The notes under the pieces: generated by a model
Database searches by the model: none
What the model saw: only the letters and a program-made list of their open reading frames with translations
What the model was told of the DNA's origin: nothing
In this document: positions 25,307 through 35,106 of the stretch, in pieces
How the letters are laid out: each line of letters opens with the position of its first letter
How positions within the stretch are numbered: position 1 is the first letter of the stretch
Origin: CAYOKT01 sp964404605
GTDB lineage: Bacteria; Electryoneota; Electryoneia; Electryoneales; Electryoneaceae
Direction of reading: 5' to 3'
Length of the DNA: 48,199 nt
NCBI GenBank assembly: GCA_964404605.1
Contig: CAYOKT010000012.1
Span: 1 to 48,199, forward strand
Position numbers and translations under genes: made by a program

Positions 25307-28300
25307 ATGAACGGCAAGGCGATGAATGTCAGCCTTCTGCTCTCGGTAACGATTCTGTTCTCTGCGGCGGCAGGTGCCGCTGAGCCTCAGTTTACGGAGC
25401 GGAGTACCCTGCAGCGGAGCCTGCCCGACCAGCCTGCCCGGATCGTTGTCACGCCGCCGAGCGGACGGACGACGCAGGAGCTGGACGACATCCTCCTCTC
25501 GGAGGATTTTGAGGGCGGGCTTCCCGGAGACTGGACGGTGGTCGACGGCGGCGATGGCACCGGCGACAGTTGGTTCGTTGCGACGTTTGCCTTCGGAGGG
25601 TTGACCCCGCAGTACATGATGGTCTCCTCGGACATCGCGGGCAGCGACGCCGGTCGTCTCGAAGAGGAGTTGCGGACGCCCTCCTTCAGCACCTTGGGCT
25701 ACAACTCCGTGACCCTCTCATTCGACCAGCACTTCTACTTCAACGGGGGGAACGATTTCGCCGCGGTGGACGTCTCCATTGACGGAGGCACGAACTGGAC
25801 GAACGTTGTCACTTACACCGCCTCGGTCGAAGAGGCGCCCACCCTGGTGGACTTAACGGATTACGCCTCCAACGAGGCGGACGTGATGGTCCGTTTCCGC
25901 TATGATGACGGCGGCGACTGGGCGCTGCACTGGCTGATCGACAACGTCACGGTGGACGCGAGCACCTCAGACGCCTTCCCGCCCGTGGTGACCCTCGTCT
26001 CCTGGCCGGATGTCAATTTCTCCGGCGATGACGCGGACATCGTCGCCACCGCGACGGATGACTCCGGTCTCAACTTCTTCAACCTGACCTATGGGCACGT
26101 CTCCGGCGGGAGCGTCATCGACCAGACAGTGGTCGCGATGACCGCCACGGGCAATCCGAACGAGTATTCCGCCACCATCCCCGGCGCATTCCAGGCGGAC
26201 GGCGACTCGGTCGCCTGGTTCCTGCTGGCGGAGGACGCCTCGGCGAACGCCAACCAGGCCCGCAGGCCGACGCAGGCCGGAACCTGGTACGTGTACAATG
26301 TCTACGACTCCTCCCGCGTCATCCCCTGGGGCACCTCCGGCAACTTCTGGCTGGAGATCGACACCTCCGGCACCGCCCTGACACTCAACGATGAGGATAT
26401 CATCGAAGTGGTGTTCGGCGATCACGGTTTCGGGACGTTCACCTGGTACGGAACGAGCTATGATCGTGTCCGTGTCTGCTCGAACGGGTGGATCTCCTTC
26501 AGTTCAACGGATGCAACATCGCATGTGCTTCCCGCCTTTCCCGACACAACGGAACCGAACAACGTTGTTTCCCTCTACGGTGCGGATCTCAACCCGATCC
26601 TTGGGGGCAACATCTACGTGGGCCTTTCCCAGGGGAAGTTCGTCATCGAGTACGATAATGTCTTCGCCTACGGCGCCAGCTCCGGTCTCACCGGCGAGAT
26701 CGTCCTCGACCCCACCACGGACCGCGTTTACCTGAACTATGAAAGCACGGATGCCCAGGCAAGCGGCAACTTCACGGTGGGGTACGAAAACGGTGCCGGC
26801 GACCTCGGCGAGACGATCGCCCAGGGGACGGACTGGTCGGCGATCGCCTCCGGGACGACGTTCCGCATCGGCGAAGCGGGCGGCGACCTGACCGGTACGG
26901 TGACGGACGAGAACAGCGATCCGCTGGCGGATGCCGACATCATCGTCTACCACGCGGGAACGAGTGATATCGCCGTCACCGGTTCCACCAACTCCTCCGG
27001 GGCATACACGCTGCAGGATGTTCCGGTCGGGACCTACGATGTCACCGCGGCCCTGCCGGGCTATGTCTCCTCGACACAAGAGGGAGTGCAGATCGTCGCC
27101 GACCAGACGACGACGGTCAACTTCCAGCTTGCGCAGGAGGTGTTGACCGTCGTGATCACCGGGACGGTGATGTCCGCCGACACGCCGGACACCCCGGTCG
27201 AGGGCATCACGGTGTCGATTCCCGCGTTGGGAGTCTCCGATGTCACCGATGCCGCGGGGGCGTTCAACCTAGGCGAACAGTTGGAGGGTCTTTACACCTT
27301 CGAGATTTACAACACGCCTTCCGGTTCGCAGGGGTATCACGACGCCGTCCTCGTCGGCGTGGATGTCAGCTCTTCGACGGTTCCGCTCGCGCTCCAGGTT
27401 TTCGAGATTCTTCCGCCGACGAACCTGCAGGCGAGCAGCGGCGATGAGAAGATCCAACTGACATGGACCGCCCCGGCCAACCAGCAGTCCGCCCTGACCG
27501 TGGATGGCCTGCGGCGCAAGGTCGACATGCGCCGTGCAGCGGTCGAGCGGGTGACGCTCAACGGGAGCGCGGCCGACCTCGCGCGGCTTGCCCCGCTGCG
27601 GAGCGAGTTGAAGACGCTCGAGAGCCTGCTCGCGTTGGAATCCGGGGAGAGAACGGTGGATTCCATCGACGATTTCAGCGGCTATGTCATCGAGCAGAAC
27701 GGTACGGCGCTGGGCGATCGCCCGATCGCTGAAACCTATACCGCTACCGGTCTGGAGAACTTCCGCCTCTACACTTTCCGCGTGGCGGCGGACTACGGGT
27801 ACGATGCCGCCTATCGCGTCTGGTCCGATCCGGTGGAGGCCCGCCCCGTGCGGGGAGCCGGCTACGAAGCCGAGGTGCTGGACAGCTTCGTCTGGTACGA
27901 GATCAACCCGGCGAACGGCGGCAGCGGAACCGCCCTGGACCTGGACGATTATGACCGCTCCGGGATGATCTCCCTCGGAACCCTGACCTACACGCACTAC
28001 AACGTGGTCTATGACACGTTGAACGTCGCGTCGGACGGCTGGATCAGCTTCCTCAACCTCTTTGGGAACTCTTTGGGCGTCTTGCCGAGCCAGCAGTCCC
28101 CCAACGCGACTATAGCGCCCTACTGGTCGGACCTTGACCCGGGCGACAGCGCCGAGGAGGACGCCTGGTACCTGGTGGACGAGGCGAATCAGCGCGTCGT
28201 TATCCAGTGGTACTCGGGAAACTACCCCGGCCCCTCGAACAACGTGAAATCCTTCGAGGCGATCCTCGACTGCGCGAACAACACCGTCACCTTAAGTTAC

Positions 28301-31300
28301 GAGTCCTCGGTCGACGGCTGGGAGATGGACGACAACGTGGTCATCGGCGTGGAGAACGCGGATGGCACGGTCGCGGTGACCTATCCCCATGCGGACATCA
28401 CGGACGGGAAGTCGGTGAAGTTCGAGTGGTTCGACCGCGACTTCGGCAACATCGTCGGAACGGTGACCGAAGCGGACGGTACGACCCCGGTCGCGGGAGC
28501 CTCGGTCTCCGTGGTCGGCTATCCCAATTACACGGCGACCACCGATGCGGACGGCGGCTACGAGCTACTCGGCGTGGACCGCAACAACGTGCCGTATTCC
28601 ATGGTAGTGACCGCGTTCGGGTTCCAGCAGGGCACGGCGAGCGATGTGGGAGCCTCGTGGCCCGTGGAACAGTTCGAGATCACGCAGGACTTCCAGCTCG
28701 ACCCGGCGACCTCTCCGGCGGCGTTTAACCTCCTGACCCCCACGGACGGCGCGGTGGTGGACACCGATACCCCCACCCTGACCTGGGAGGCGGCGGTGGA
28801 CACCGACCCGGGCGACGCGGTCACCTACGACCTGATCTACTCCATCGACGACAACACCTTCAGCGACCCCGACACGGTGGCCGGGATCAGCGAGACCAGC
28901 TACACCTTCCCCGGCCAAACGCTGCTCGGAGGGGAACACACCGGGGCGCCGGGACGAGAACTGGACGCCCTGCCGAACGATGTCACGGTGTACTGGTATG
29001 TCCACGCCCGTGACACCAACACCAACGGCACCCTGTCCAACCAGAATCCGGACGCCGGAACGACCATCAGCTTCGGTGTCCACGTGCCGAACCCGCCGAA
29101 CTCCTTCGGGTTGCTGACCCCAAGCGACGATGCAGTGGTCAACGCGACCCAGGTCGAGCTGACCTGGGAGGCGACCACGGATCCCGACGGCGGTGATGTG
29201 ACCTATGATGTCTACGTTTCCACGGACCCCGACAACCTTGGCAGCCCCTTCGTCGCCGGCCTGATGACGACGAGTATTTTCTACGACGGGTCGGATGACA
29301 CGCAGTACTGGTGGACGGTGCGGGCCGCGGACCCCTACCCCGATTACACTTGGGCGAACGACACGCTCAGCTTCTCCATCTACGTGCCGGAACCGCCCGC
29401 GGCGTTCGACCTCGAGGGGCCGGACAGCGGCAGCGTGATCAACACCACGACACCGACCCTGAGCTGGGGCGAGGCGGTGGACCCCGACCCGGACGACATG
29501 GTGACCTATACCCTCGTCTGGGCGGACAACGCCGACTTCGCGGACTCCACCGCGGTAACCGGGCTCGATACGACCGCCTATACGATCCCGGGCGGGACGT
29601 TCTACGATGGAGAAACCGTATACTGGCGGGTCTGGGCGATCGATACGAATTCGCCCGGAACCATGTCCGGCCCGGCCGACTACTGGTCCTTCGAGATTCT
29701 GATCAACGATCTGCCCTATGCCTTCAGCCTGCTGACCCCGCCGAACGGGACGGTGGACGACGACGGCCTGATCACCTTCACCTGGCAGAACAACGGCGAT
29801 CCCGATGCGGGTCAGAGTGTCACCTACACGGTCTACATCGCGGACAACCCTTCGTTGACCGATCCCCACACCTTCGGCCCGTTCCCCGAGGGGGTGTTCT
29901 TCGACCTCGATGCCTCCGAACAGTTCTGGCTGAACGAGGACGAAACCTACTACTGGCGTGTCTTCGCGCATGACCAGGTGTTGCAGGGCGAGGGAACCTG
30001 GTCCCTGCAGACCCGCTCGTTCAGCGTGGCCTATCCCGAGTCTCCCGTCGCCTTCGACCTGGTCAGCCCGGCGGACGGCGCCGTGGTCGAGACGACCACC
30101 CCGACCCTCGTCTGGCACGAAACCACGGACCCCGATCCCGGCGACGCGGTTACTTACACGGTGATCTGGTCCATCGGCGATGCGGGCTTCGGCAGTCCGG
30201 ACTCGGCGGCGGGCCTGACGGATACGACCTACACCTTCCCGCCGGATGTTCTCGCCGATATGGCACGCAGGAGCCGGATGCCGCGACCCGGGGAACGGAG
30301 CGCGGACAAGGCGGCGCCCGGCGGAAAGGGCGCAGCCGGCAGTGTCGGGCTGGACGCGGTACCGGATGATGCGACGGTCTACTGGTATGTGGCCGCGAGG
30401 GACGGCAACACGGCTGGAACCCTCTCGACCCACAACGTGGACGACGGCAACCCCTTCAGCTTCAGCGTGGACGTCCCCGAGTCACCGGGTCTCTTCTCCC
30501 TGACCTCGCCGGCGAACGGCGCGGTCGTGAATGCGGTTCCCGTGACGCTCGAATGGAGCGCCGCCGTGGATCCGGACCCCGGCGACGAGGTGGTCTACGA
30601 TGTTTACGTCTGGACGGACTTCGAAGGCGGGCCGGGTGACCCGGTGGCGACGGACCTCACGGCGACAACCTACTCGTTCGCCGGCGCCCAGGATGATACG
30701 ACGTACAACTGGAACGTGTTCGCCCGTGACCTTGACGGCAACGAGCCCGCTTCGGCCAACGGACCGCGCGCCTTCACCGTCGGCATCCCTGAGCCGCCCA
30801 ACGCCTTTGAGCTGGCGAGCCCGGCGGACGGCGCCACGGTGAATGTGGACAACCCGACGGTCACCTGGCACCCGGCCACGGATCCCGATCCCGGCGACGC
30901 CATAACCTATAACCTGGTCTACGCGTTCACGGAGGACTTCTCGGACTCCACCCTGGTCACCGGGCTCACGGACACCAGTTACACCTTCGACGAAGATGCG
31001 CTCCTCGGTTCGCTGCGCGGCGGAGGTGACGGCAGCGGACGGACCCTGGATACCCACCTGCCGGACGATGCCGCCGTGTACTGGTATGTGCTGGCGGTGG
31101 ACGGCGACGGGCTCAGCACCCACTCCGGACCGGCTGCTTACTGGTCCTTCAACGTCTACATCCAGGAGCTGCCGAACAACTTCGTCCTGCTGTCCCCCGT
31201 GAACAACGCCGTGGACACGGACGGTTCGGTCGAGTTCACCTGGGCGAACAACGGCGATCCCGATCCGGGGCAGGTGGTGACCTATGACCTCTACCTCTCC

Positions 31301-32911
31301 ACGGATCCCGCCTTCCCGGTGGGGGAGACGGTCGTCTACGGCCCGTATGACGAGGGCGTGTTCCCGACCATCGACCTCATTCTCGATGCCGGTTTCGCGG
31401 ACAACGATACGATCCGCTGGAAGGTGTTCGCCCAAGACGCCGTGCTCGATGACGGTACCTGGTCCCTGTCCACCCGGCGGGTGATCGTCGCCATCCCCGA
31501 ACCGCCGGCCTCCTTCACCCTGGTGGGCCCGGAGGACGGCGAGGTGGTGAACACCACTACGCCGACGCTGATTTGGAACCCGGCGGTTGACCCCGATCCC
31601 GGCGACGCGGTGACCTACACCCTCTACTGGGCGTTCTCGCCCGACTTCTCCGACGCCGATTCGGTGATCGCCTTGACGGACACGACGTATACCTTCGAGC
31701 CCACGGTGCTCGCGGGGATGGTCGGTTCCGGCGGGGAGCTCGGTATGCTGCGCGGGAACGCCGCGAGAAACCGGAGCGCCGGCGCCGCCGCGTTCGGCTC
31801 GGTCTCCCCGGAGACAGCCTCGCGGGGCACGAACGAGCTGGACGAGGATCTGCCGGACGACGCCACGGTGTACTGGAAGGTGCGCGCGGTGGATACCAAC
31901 AGCCCCGGCACCTGGTCGACACCGCCCGAGGGGTGGTCGTTCGACGTCTACATCCCCGAGCCGCCGTCACCGTTCAGCCTGCTGGGCCCGGCGGACGGTT
32001 CAACGCTTGATGCTCTTACAGCCGATTTCTCGTGGGAAGCAGCCGCGGATCCCGATCCGGGCGACGTGGTCACCTACCAACTCGAGCTGTCCCTCGACGA
32101 CACCTTCGACGACCCGGCCGTCTACGACGCGGGAACCGAAACGAGCTTCACGGTCGATGACCTGGTGGACGATACCGATTACTGGTGGCGTGTCAAGGCG
32201 GTGGACACGAACTCGGACGGCACCTACTCGACGGAGGTGTGGACCTTCAGCACTTTCGTCCCCGAACCCCCGACCGCGTTCAACCTGGTCGGCCCGGTGG
32301 ACGGCGACACGCTCCACTTCACGACGCCCTACGAGTACGACTTCGAGTGGACCGAGTCCGTCGAACCCGACCCGGGCCAGGGTCCGGTGACCTATCGCGC
32401 CTACTTCCACGCGACGCTGGAGACGGTCTTCGACACCACGGTGATCGCCGACGGCCTCACGAGCACGGTGGTGACCCTGAACCTGCCCGACATGCTCGAG
32501 CTGGTGGACTGGCACGAGTATGTCGATGTCGAGTGGTGGGTGGTCGCCTATTCCAGCGGGGACTCCACGGAAAGCGACGAGACCTGGGGTCTTGTACTTG
32601 AACCAGACCTGAGCGTGGCGGAGAACCCCTTCGCCGGGATTCCGCAGAAGTATGAGATCGCGGCGCTGTACCCGAACCCGTTCAACCCGACGACGGTCGC
32701 CGTGGTGGCATTGCCTCACGCCGCCGACCTGCAGGTGCGGGTGTACAACATGCTCGGCCGCGAGGTCGCGGTGCTGGCGGACGGCCACTTCAACGCGGGC
32801 TACCACCGCTTCACCCTCAACGGCGGGAACCTGGCGAGCGGAATCTACTTCGTCCACGCCTCCGTGGCCGGCAAGCTGAGCGAGTTCCGCAAGGTGGTTC
32901 TCCTCAAGTAA
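25307..32911 (+). CDS. Giant secreted repeat protein with T9SS-like C-terminal sorting domain
   Basis: A 2534-residue secreted protein. A signal peptide (VSLLLSVTILFSAAAGAAEP) leads into a MAM/choice-of-anchor-like domain (EDFEGGLPGDWTVVDGGDGT). Next come a nidogen-like module (VCSNGWISF), a carboxypeptidase-regulatory-like domain (LTGTVTDENSDPLADADI), an FN3-like domain, and a second nidogen-like plus regulatory-like pair. Eleven tandem Ig/FN3-like modules span residues about 1138-2434. The last 85 residues are a type A sorting domain: YPNPFNPTT, VRVYNMLGREVAVLADG and LASGIYFVH. The start at 25307 has AAGGGGGAG; the frame reaches 25232 but lacks a ribosome site there. A cell-surface or released adhesive or structural role is inferred. 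No catalytic motif was found. Confidence 0.9.
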   Translation: MNGKAMNVSLLLSVTILFSAAAGAAEPQFTERSTLQRSLPDQPARIVVTPPSGRTTQELDDILLSEDFEGGLPGDWTVVDGGDGTGDSWFVATFAFGGLTPQYMMVSSDIAGSDAGRLEEELRTPSFSTLGYNSVTLSFDQHFYFNGGNDFAAVDVSIDGGTNWTNVVTYTASVEEAPTLVDLTDYASNEADVMVRFRYDDGGDWALHWLIDNVTVDASTSDAFPPVVTLVSWPDVNFSGDDADIVATATDDSGLNFFNLTYGHVSGGSVIDQTVVAMTATGNPNEYSATIPGAFQADGDSVAWFLLAEDASANANQARRPTQAGTWYVYNVYDSSRVIPWGTSGNFWLEIDTSGTALTLNDEDIIEVVFGDHGFGTFTWYGTSYDRVRVCSNGWISFSSTDATSHVLPAFPDTTEPNNVVSLYGADLNPILGGNIYVGLSQGKFVIEYDNVFAYGASSGLTGEIVLDPTTDRVYLNYESTDAQASGNFTVGYENGAGDLGETIAQGTDWSAIASGTTFRIGEAGGDLTGTVTDENSDPLADADIIVYHAGTSDIAVTGSTNSSGAYTLQDVPVGTYDVTAALPGYVSSTQEGVQIVADQTTTVNFQLAQEVLTVVITGTVMSADTPDTPVEGITVSIPALGVSDVTDAAGAFNLGEQLEGLYTFEIYNTPSGSQGYHDAVLVGVDVSSSTVPLALQVFEILPPTNLQASSGDEKIQLTWTAPANQQSALTVDGLRRKVDMRRAAVERVTLNGSAADLARLAPLRSELKTLESLLALESGERTVDSIDDFSGYVIEQNGTALGDRPIAETYTATGLENFRLYTFRVAADYGYDAAYRVWSDPVEARPVRGAGYEAEVLDSFVWYEINPANGGSGTALDLDDYDRSGMISLGTLTYTHYNVVYDTLNVASDGWISFLNLFGNSLGVLPSQQSPNATIAPYWSDLDPGDSAEEDAWYLVDEANQRVVIQWYSGNYPGPSNNVKSFEAILDCANNTVTLSYESSVDGWEMDDNVVIGVENADGTVAVTYPHADITDGKSVKFEWFDRDFGNIVGTVTEADGTTPVAGASVSVVGYPNYTATTDADGGYELLGVDRNNVPYSMVVTAFGFQQGTASDVGASWPVEQFEITQDFQLDPATSPAAFNLLTPTDGAVVDTDTPTLTWEAAVDTDPGDAVTYDLIYSIDDNTFSDPDTVAGISETSYTFPGQTLLGGEHTGAPGRELDALPNDVTVYWYVHARDTNTNGTLSNQNPDAGTTISFGVHVPNPPNSFGLLTPSDDAVVNATQVELTWEATTDPDGGDVTYDVYVSTDPDNLGSPFVAGLMTTSIFYDGSDDTQYWWTVRAADPYPDYTWANDTLSFSIYVPEPPAAFDLEGPDSGSVINTTTPTLSWGEAVDPDPDDMVTYTLVWADNADFADSTAVTGLDTTAYTIPGGTFYDGETVYWRVWAIDTNSPGTMSGPADYWSFEILINDLPYAFSLLTPPNGTVDDDGLITFTWQNNGDPDAGQSVTYTVYIADNPSLTDPHTFGPFPEGVFFDLDASEQFWLNEDETYYWRVFAHDQVLQGEGTWSLQTRSFSVAYPESPVAFDLVSPADGAVVETTTPTLVWHETTDPDPGDAVTYTVIWSIGDAGFGSPDSAAGLTDTTYTFPPDVLADMARRSRMPRPGERSADKAAPGGKGAAGSVGLDAVPDDATVYWYVAARDGNTAGTLSTHNVDDGNPFSFSVDVPESPGLFSLTSPANGAVVNAVPVTLEWSAAVDPDPGDEVVYDVYVWTDFEGGPGDPVATDLTATTYSFAGAQDDTTYNWNVFARDLDGNEPASANGPRAFTVGIPEPPNAFELASPADGATVNVDNPTVTWHPATDPDPGDAITYNLVYAFTEDFSDSTLVTGLTDTSYTFDEDALLGSLRGGGDGSGRTLDTHLPDDAAVYWYVLAVDGDGLSTHSGPAAYWSFNVYIQELPNNFVLLSPVNNAVDTDGSVEFTWANNGDPDPGQVVTYDLYLSTDPAFPVGETVVYGPYDEGVFPTIDLILDAGFADNDTIRWKVFAQDAVLDDGTWSLSTRRVIVAIPEPPASFTLVGPEDGEVVNTTTPTLIWNPAVDPDPGDAVTYTLYWAFSPDFSDADSVIALTDTTYTFEPTVLAGMVGSGGELGMLRGNAARNRSAGAAAFGSVSPETASRGTNELDEDLPDDATVYWKVRAVDTNSPGTWSTPPEGWSFDVYIPEPPSPFSLLGPADGSTLDALTADFSWEAAADPDPGDVVTYQLELSLDDTFDDPAVYDAGTETSFTVDDLVDDTDYWWRVKAVDTNSDGTYSTEVWTFSTFVPEPPTAFNLVGPVDGDTLHFTTPYEYDFEWTESVEPDPGQGPVTYRAYFHATLETVFDTTVIADGLTSTVVTLNLPDMLELVDWHEYVDVEWWVVAYSSGDSTESDETWGLVLEPDLSVAENPFAGIPQKYEIAALYPNPFNPTTVAVVALPHAADLQVRVYNMLGREVAVLADGHFNAGYHRFTLNGGNLASGIYFVHASVAGKLSEFRKVVLLK
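28718..32610 (+). repeat. Eleven tandem Ig/FN3-like modules within the giant protein
   Basis: Module starts are near 28718, 29099, 29399, 29717, 30046, 30487, 30800, 31174, 31507, 31966 and 32272. The shared pattern is AFxLxxPxDGxxV, TPTLxW, DPDPGDxVTY, YWxVxAxD, and a closing IPEPP. Modules 2 and 6, 3 and 7, 4 and 8, and 1, 5 and 9 match each other best, which shows a four-module unit that was duplicated. Confidence 0.85.
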
Positions 32912-32945
32912 CGCCGAAGCTTCACGCCATTGATTCAACCGTTTC

Positions 32946-32980
32946 ACGTGCCCGGGATGTTTTCCTCCCGGGCACGTTTG
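32946..32980 (+). terminator. Terminator after the giant protein gene
   Basis: ACGTGCCCGGGA at 32946-32957 pairs perfectly with TCCCGGGCACGT at 32966-32977 around an eight-base loop. A short TTTG follows rather than a full T-run. It lies 35 bases after the stop codon. Confidence 0.75.
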
Positions 32981-33018
32981 TATCTTGAGCGCGCGCCGCA
33001 CCCAGAAAAAAGGCTCCC

Positions 33019-35028
33019 ATGCCCAGCATTCTTCTCCTTGATAACGATTCAGCCCACCGCGAAGTCCTCGCGAAAGCCCTCGAGGCCCGCGGCCTGAGCA
33101 CGCTGCAACTCTCCTCCCCCCGGGAAGCGGTGCACCACATCCGCTCCGACCGGGGTATCGATGTCGTCGTCCTCAACCGGGAGATGCAGGGGTTGAAGTG
33201 GGAGGAGCTGCTGCGTGACATTCGCGTCTTCCGCCCCGAGGTGCAGTTTGTCCTCCTCACGGGCTACGGGAGCACCGAGGCCGCGCTCCTGGCGGGGCGG
33301 ATGGATGTCTTCAGCTACCTCGAACGGCATGTGAGCGTCGATGAGCTGGTCCGCACCATCCGTGCGGCGCGGGACGAAACTGCGCGCGTCCGCCGGCGGC
33401 AGGACCTGCCCATCGTCGTCCGCGGATCGTTCTGGCGGCAGCTCCTCGGCGTGCACAACTGGCGGCCGGGGTTGATCTTCGTCGGGCTGCTGTTGTTCAC
33501 GGCGTGGATGCTGATGCCCCTGCCGGGCCGCCTGCAGGAACTCCTCTCGCTTCCCGCCGGGGCACCCGGCGCGGCGGCGCTGCTGGGGTACGCCGACTAC
33601 GCCGCCCTGGCGCCGGGCGAGACGGTGAGCGAGCACTACCTCGATCTCAGCGGACTGCGGGTGGACGACCGGGAGTGGACGCCGGTCAAGGCGGCCGCCC
33701 GGGCGTGGACGATGATCGGCCTGCTCGCGCTCTCCGCCCTGTTCTGGGCGACGGGGGCGATCCCGATGGGTGTCACCGCGCTGGCGATCGCGGCGGGGAT
33801 GGCGTTCTTCGGCGTCCTCGGGCCGGACCAGATCGCCCGCGCCTTCGCGCAGGACGCGGTGTTCTTCATCTTCGGCGTGCTCGCGCTGTCGCAGGTGATC
33901 GCGAAAACGGGGCTGGACCGCCGCATCGGCCTGCTTCTGCTCGGTCCCTCCACTTCGCTGACCCGTTACCTGTTTCTCTTCCTTCCGGCCTTCGCCCTGC
34001 TCTGCTCGTTCATCTCGGAACACGCGATGGTCGCGCTGATGATGCCGTTGCTGGTCATGGTATGGCGAAACACGCCGCGGGGGGTCGAGGGGCGGGATGA
34101 CCGGAAGCTGATGGTCCTGCTCGCGCTGTCGCTCGCCTTCGCGGCGCACGCCGGCGGGCCGGGCACCCCGGCGGCCGGGGGGCGGAACGCGGTGATGATC
34201 AGCATCCTCAATGATTATGGGACTCCGCCCGCTTTCGCGGACTGGCTGGTTCACGGGCTGCCGCTGGTTCCCGTGCTGGCGCTGGCGCTCTCCCTGTACT
34301 TCTGGCTGGCCTTCCGCAAGACTGTCCGCGGCTGCCGGCTGAACGTCTCCGCCGTGGTCCGGCGGTCGGTGGACCAGCTCGGGCCGCTGCACCGGGACGA
34401 GATCGCCGCCGGGGTGGTGCTCGTCGGGATCATCGTCCTCTGGATCGTCGCCAGCGACCGCGTGGGGCTCGCCGCGCCGGTGCTCCTCGGCCTCGTGGTG
34501 CTCAACCTGCTGCATGTCATGCGCTGGCGCGACCTGGCGGCGGTTCCCTGGGAGATCGTGGCGCTCTATGCGGGGGCGAGCGCGCTGGGGAAGGGGCTCG
34601 CGGTCACGGGCGCGGGGCTGTACATCGGCGACTCTTTTGTCCACCTGCTGCCGGAGAGCTGGATCACCGGCACCGGGCTCTCGATCGCCGCGAGCGGAAT
34701 CTCCGCGCTGGTGACCAACGTGATGACCGACGGCGCCGCGGTCAGCGCCATCGGCCCGGTAGTGCTGCCCCTCGCCGCCGCCGGCGGAGCCCAGCCCTGG
34801 ATGGTCGGGCTGGCGACCTCCTTCGCGTCCTCCTTCGCCTACCTGACCATGGTCGGCTCGCCGGGCAACGCCATCGTCTTCGCGCTCGCCCGCGACCCGG
34901 TGGAGGGACGGCCGCTGCTGAGCCTCGTCGACTTCCTGAAACACGGCGCTGCGGCGCTGCTGATCTCCCTCCTCGTCCTCTGGACATGGGCGCTGCTGGG
35001 GTATTGGCGCTGGCTCGGCCCCGGATAA
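33019..35028 (+). CDS. Degenerate receiver domain fused to an SLC13/DASS-type anion transporter
   Basis: A 669-residue fusion. Residues 1-120 have the response-regulator receiver pattern (ILLLDNDSAH, FVLLTGYGS, VDELVRTIRAA). The phospho-acceptor aspartate position reads Asn in VVVLNREMQGL, and the usual Lys-Pro is absent, so phosphorylation is unlikely. From about residue 150 there are some eleven hydrophobic helices with DASS features: ATGAIPMGVTALAIAAG, a hairpin FISEHAMVALMMPLLVM, AHAGGPGTPAAGGRNAVM and LVTNVMTDGAAVSAIGP. It should import a dicarboxylate, sulfate or similar anion with sodium. The next gene contains an APS kinase, so sulfate is tempting but unproven. The start ATG is preceded by AAAAGG. 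Confidence 0.85.
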   Translation: MPSILLLDNDSAHREVLAKALEARGLSTLQLSSPREAVHHIRSDRGIDVVVLNREMQGLKWEELLRDIRVFRPEVQFVLLTGYGSTEAALLAGRMDVFSYLERHVSVDELVRTIRAARDETARVRRRQDLPIVVRGSFWRQLLGVHNWRPGLIFVGLLLFTAWMLMPLPGRLQELLSLPAGAPGAAALLGYADYAALAPGETVSEHYLDLSGLRVDDREWTPVKAAARAWTMIGLLALSALFWATGAIPMGVTALAIAAGMAFFGVLGPDQIARAFAQDAVFFIFGVLALSQVIAKTGLDRRIGLLLLGPSTSLTRYLFLFLPAFALLCSFISEHAMVALMMPLLVMVWRNTPRGVEGRDDRKLMVLLALSLAFAAHAGGPGTPAAGGRNAVMISILNDYGTPPAFADWLVHGLPLVPVLALALSLYFWLAFRKTVRGCRLNVSAVVRRSVDQLGPLHRDEIAAGVVLVGIIVLWIVASDRVGLAAPVLLGLVVLNLLHVMRWRDLAAVPWEIVALYAGASALGKGLAVTGAGLYIGDSFVHLLPESWITGTGLSIAASGISALVTNVMTDGAAVSAIGPVVLPLAAAGGAQPWMVGLATSFASSFAYLTMVGSPGNAIVFALARDPVEGRPLLSLVDFLKHGAAALLISLLVLWTWALLGYWRWLGPG

Positions 35029-35106
35029 GAAACAGGGCTTGTTTTATCTTACTTTGGTTTTTCCGATTACAAGGTGACGACTGAACCGCACAGGATGGAC
35101 AGACAG

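Noticed and set aside
25036..25317. 93-codon minus-strand frame in the gap upstream of the giant protein
   Set aside because: It overlaps the giant gene's start and ribosome site and shows no recognisable motif; the region is more likely regulatory.
28565..30433. 622-codon minus-strand frame inside the giant protein gene
   Set aside because: It repeats with the same period as the modules on the real strand, showing it is only their reverse image.
28718..32610. Regular repeats considered as a CRISPR or other DNA repeat array
   Set aside because: The repetition is at protein level with diverged DNA, in one continuous reading frame, with no short identical repeats and spacers.
33049..34944. 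631-codon minus-strand frame opposite the transporter fusion
   Set aside because: Composition dominated by Arg, Gly, Asp, His and Gln, the mirror of hydrophobic codons on the other strand.
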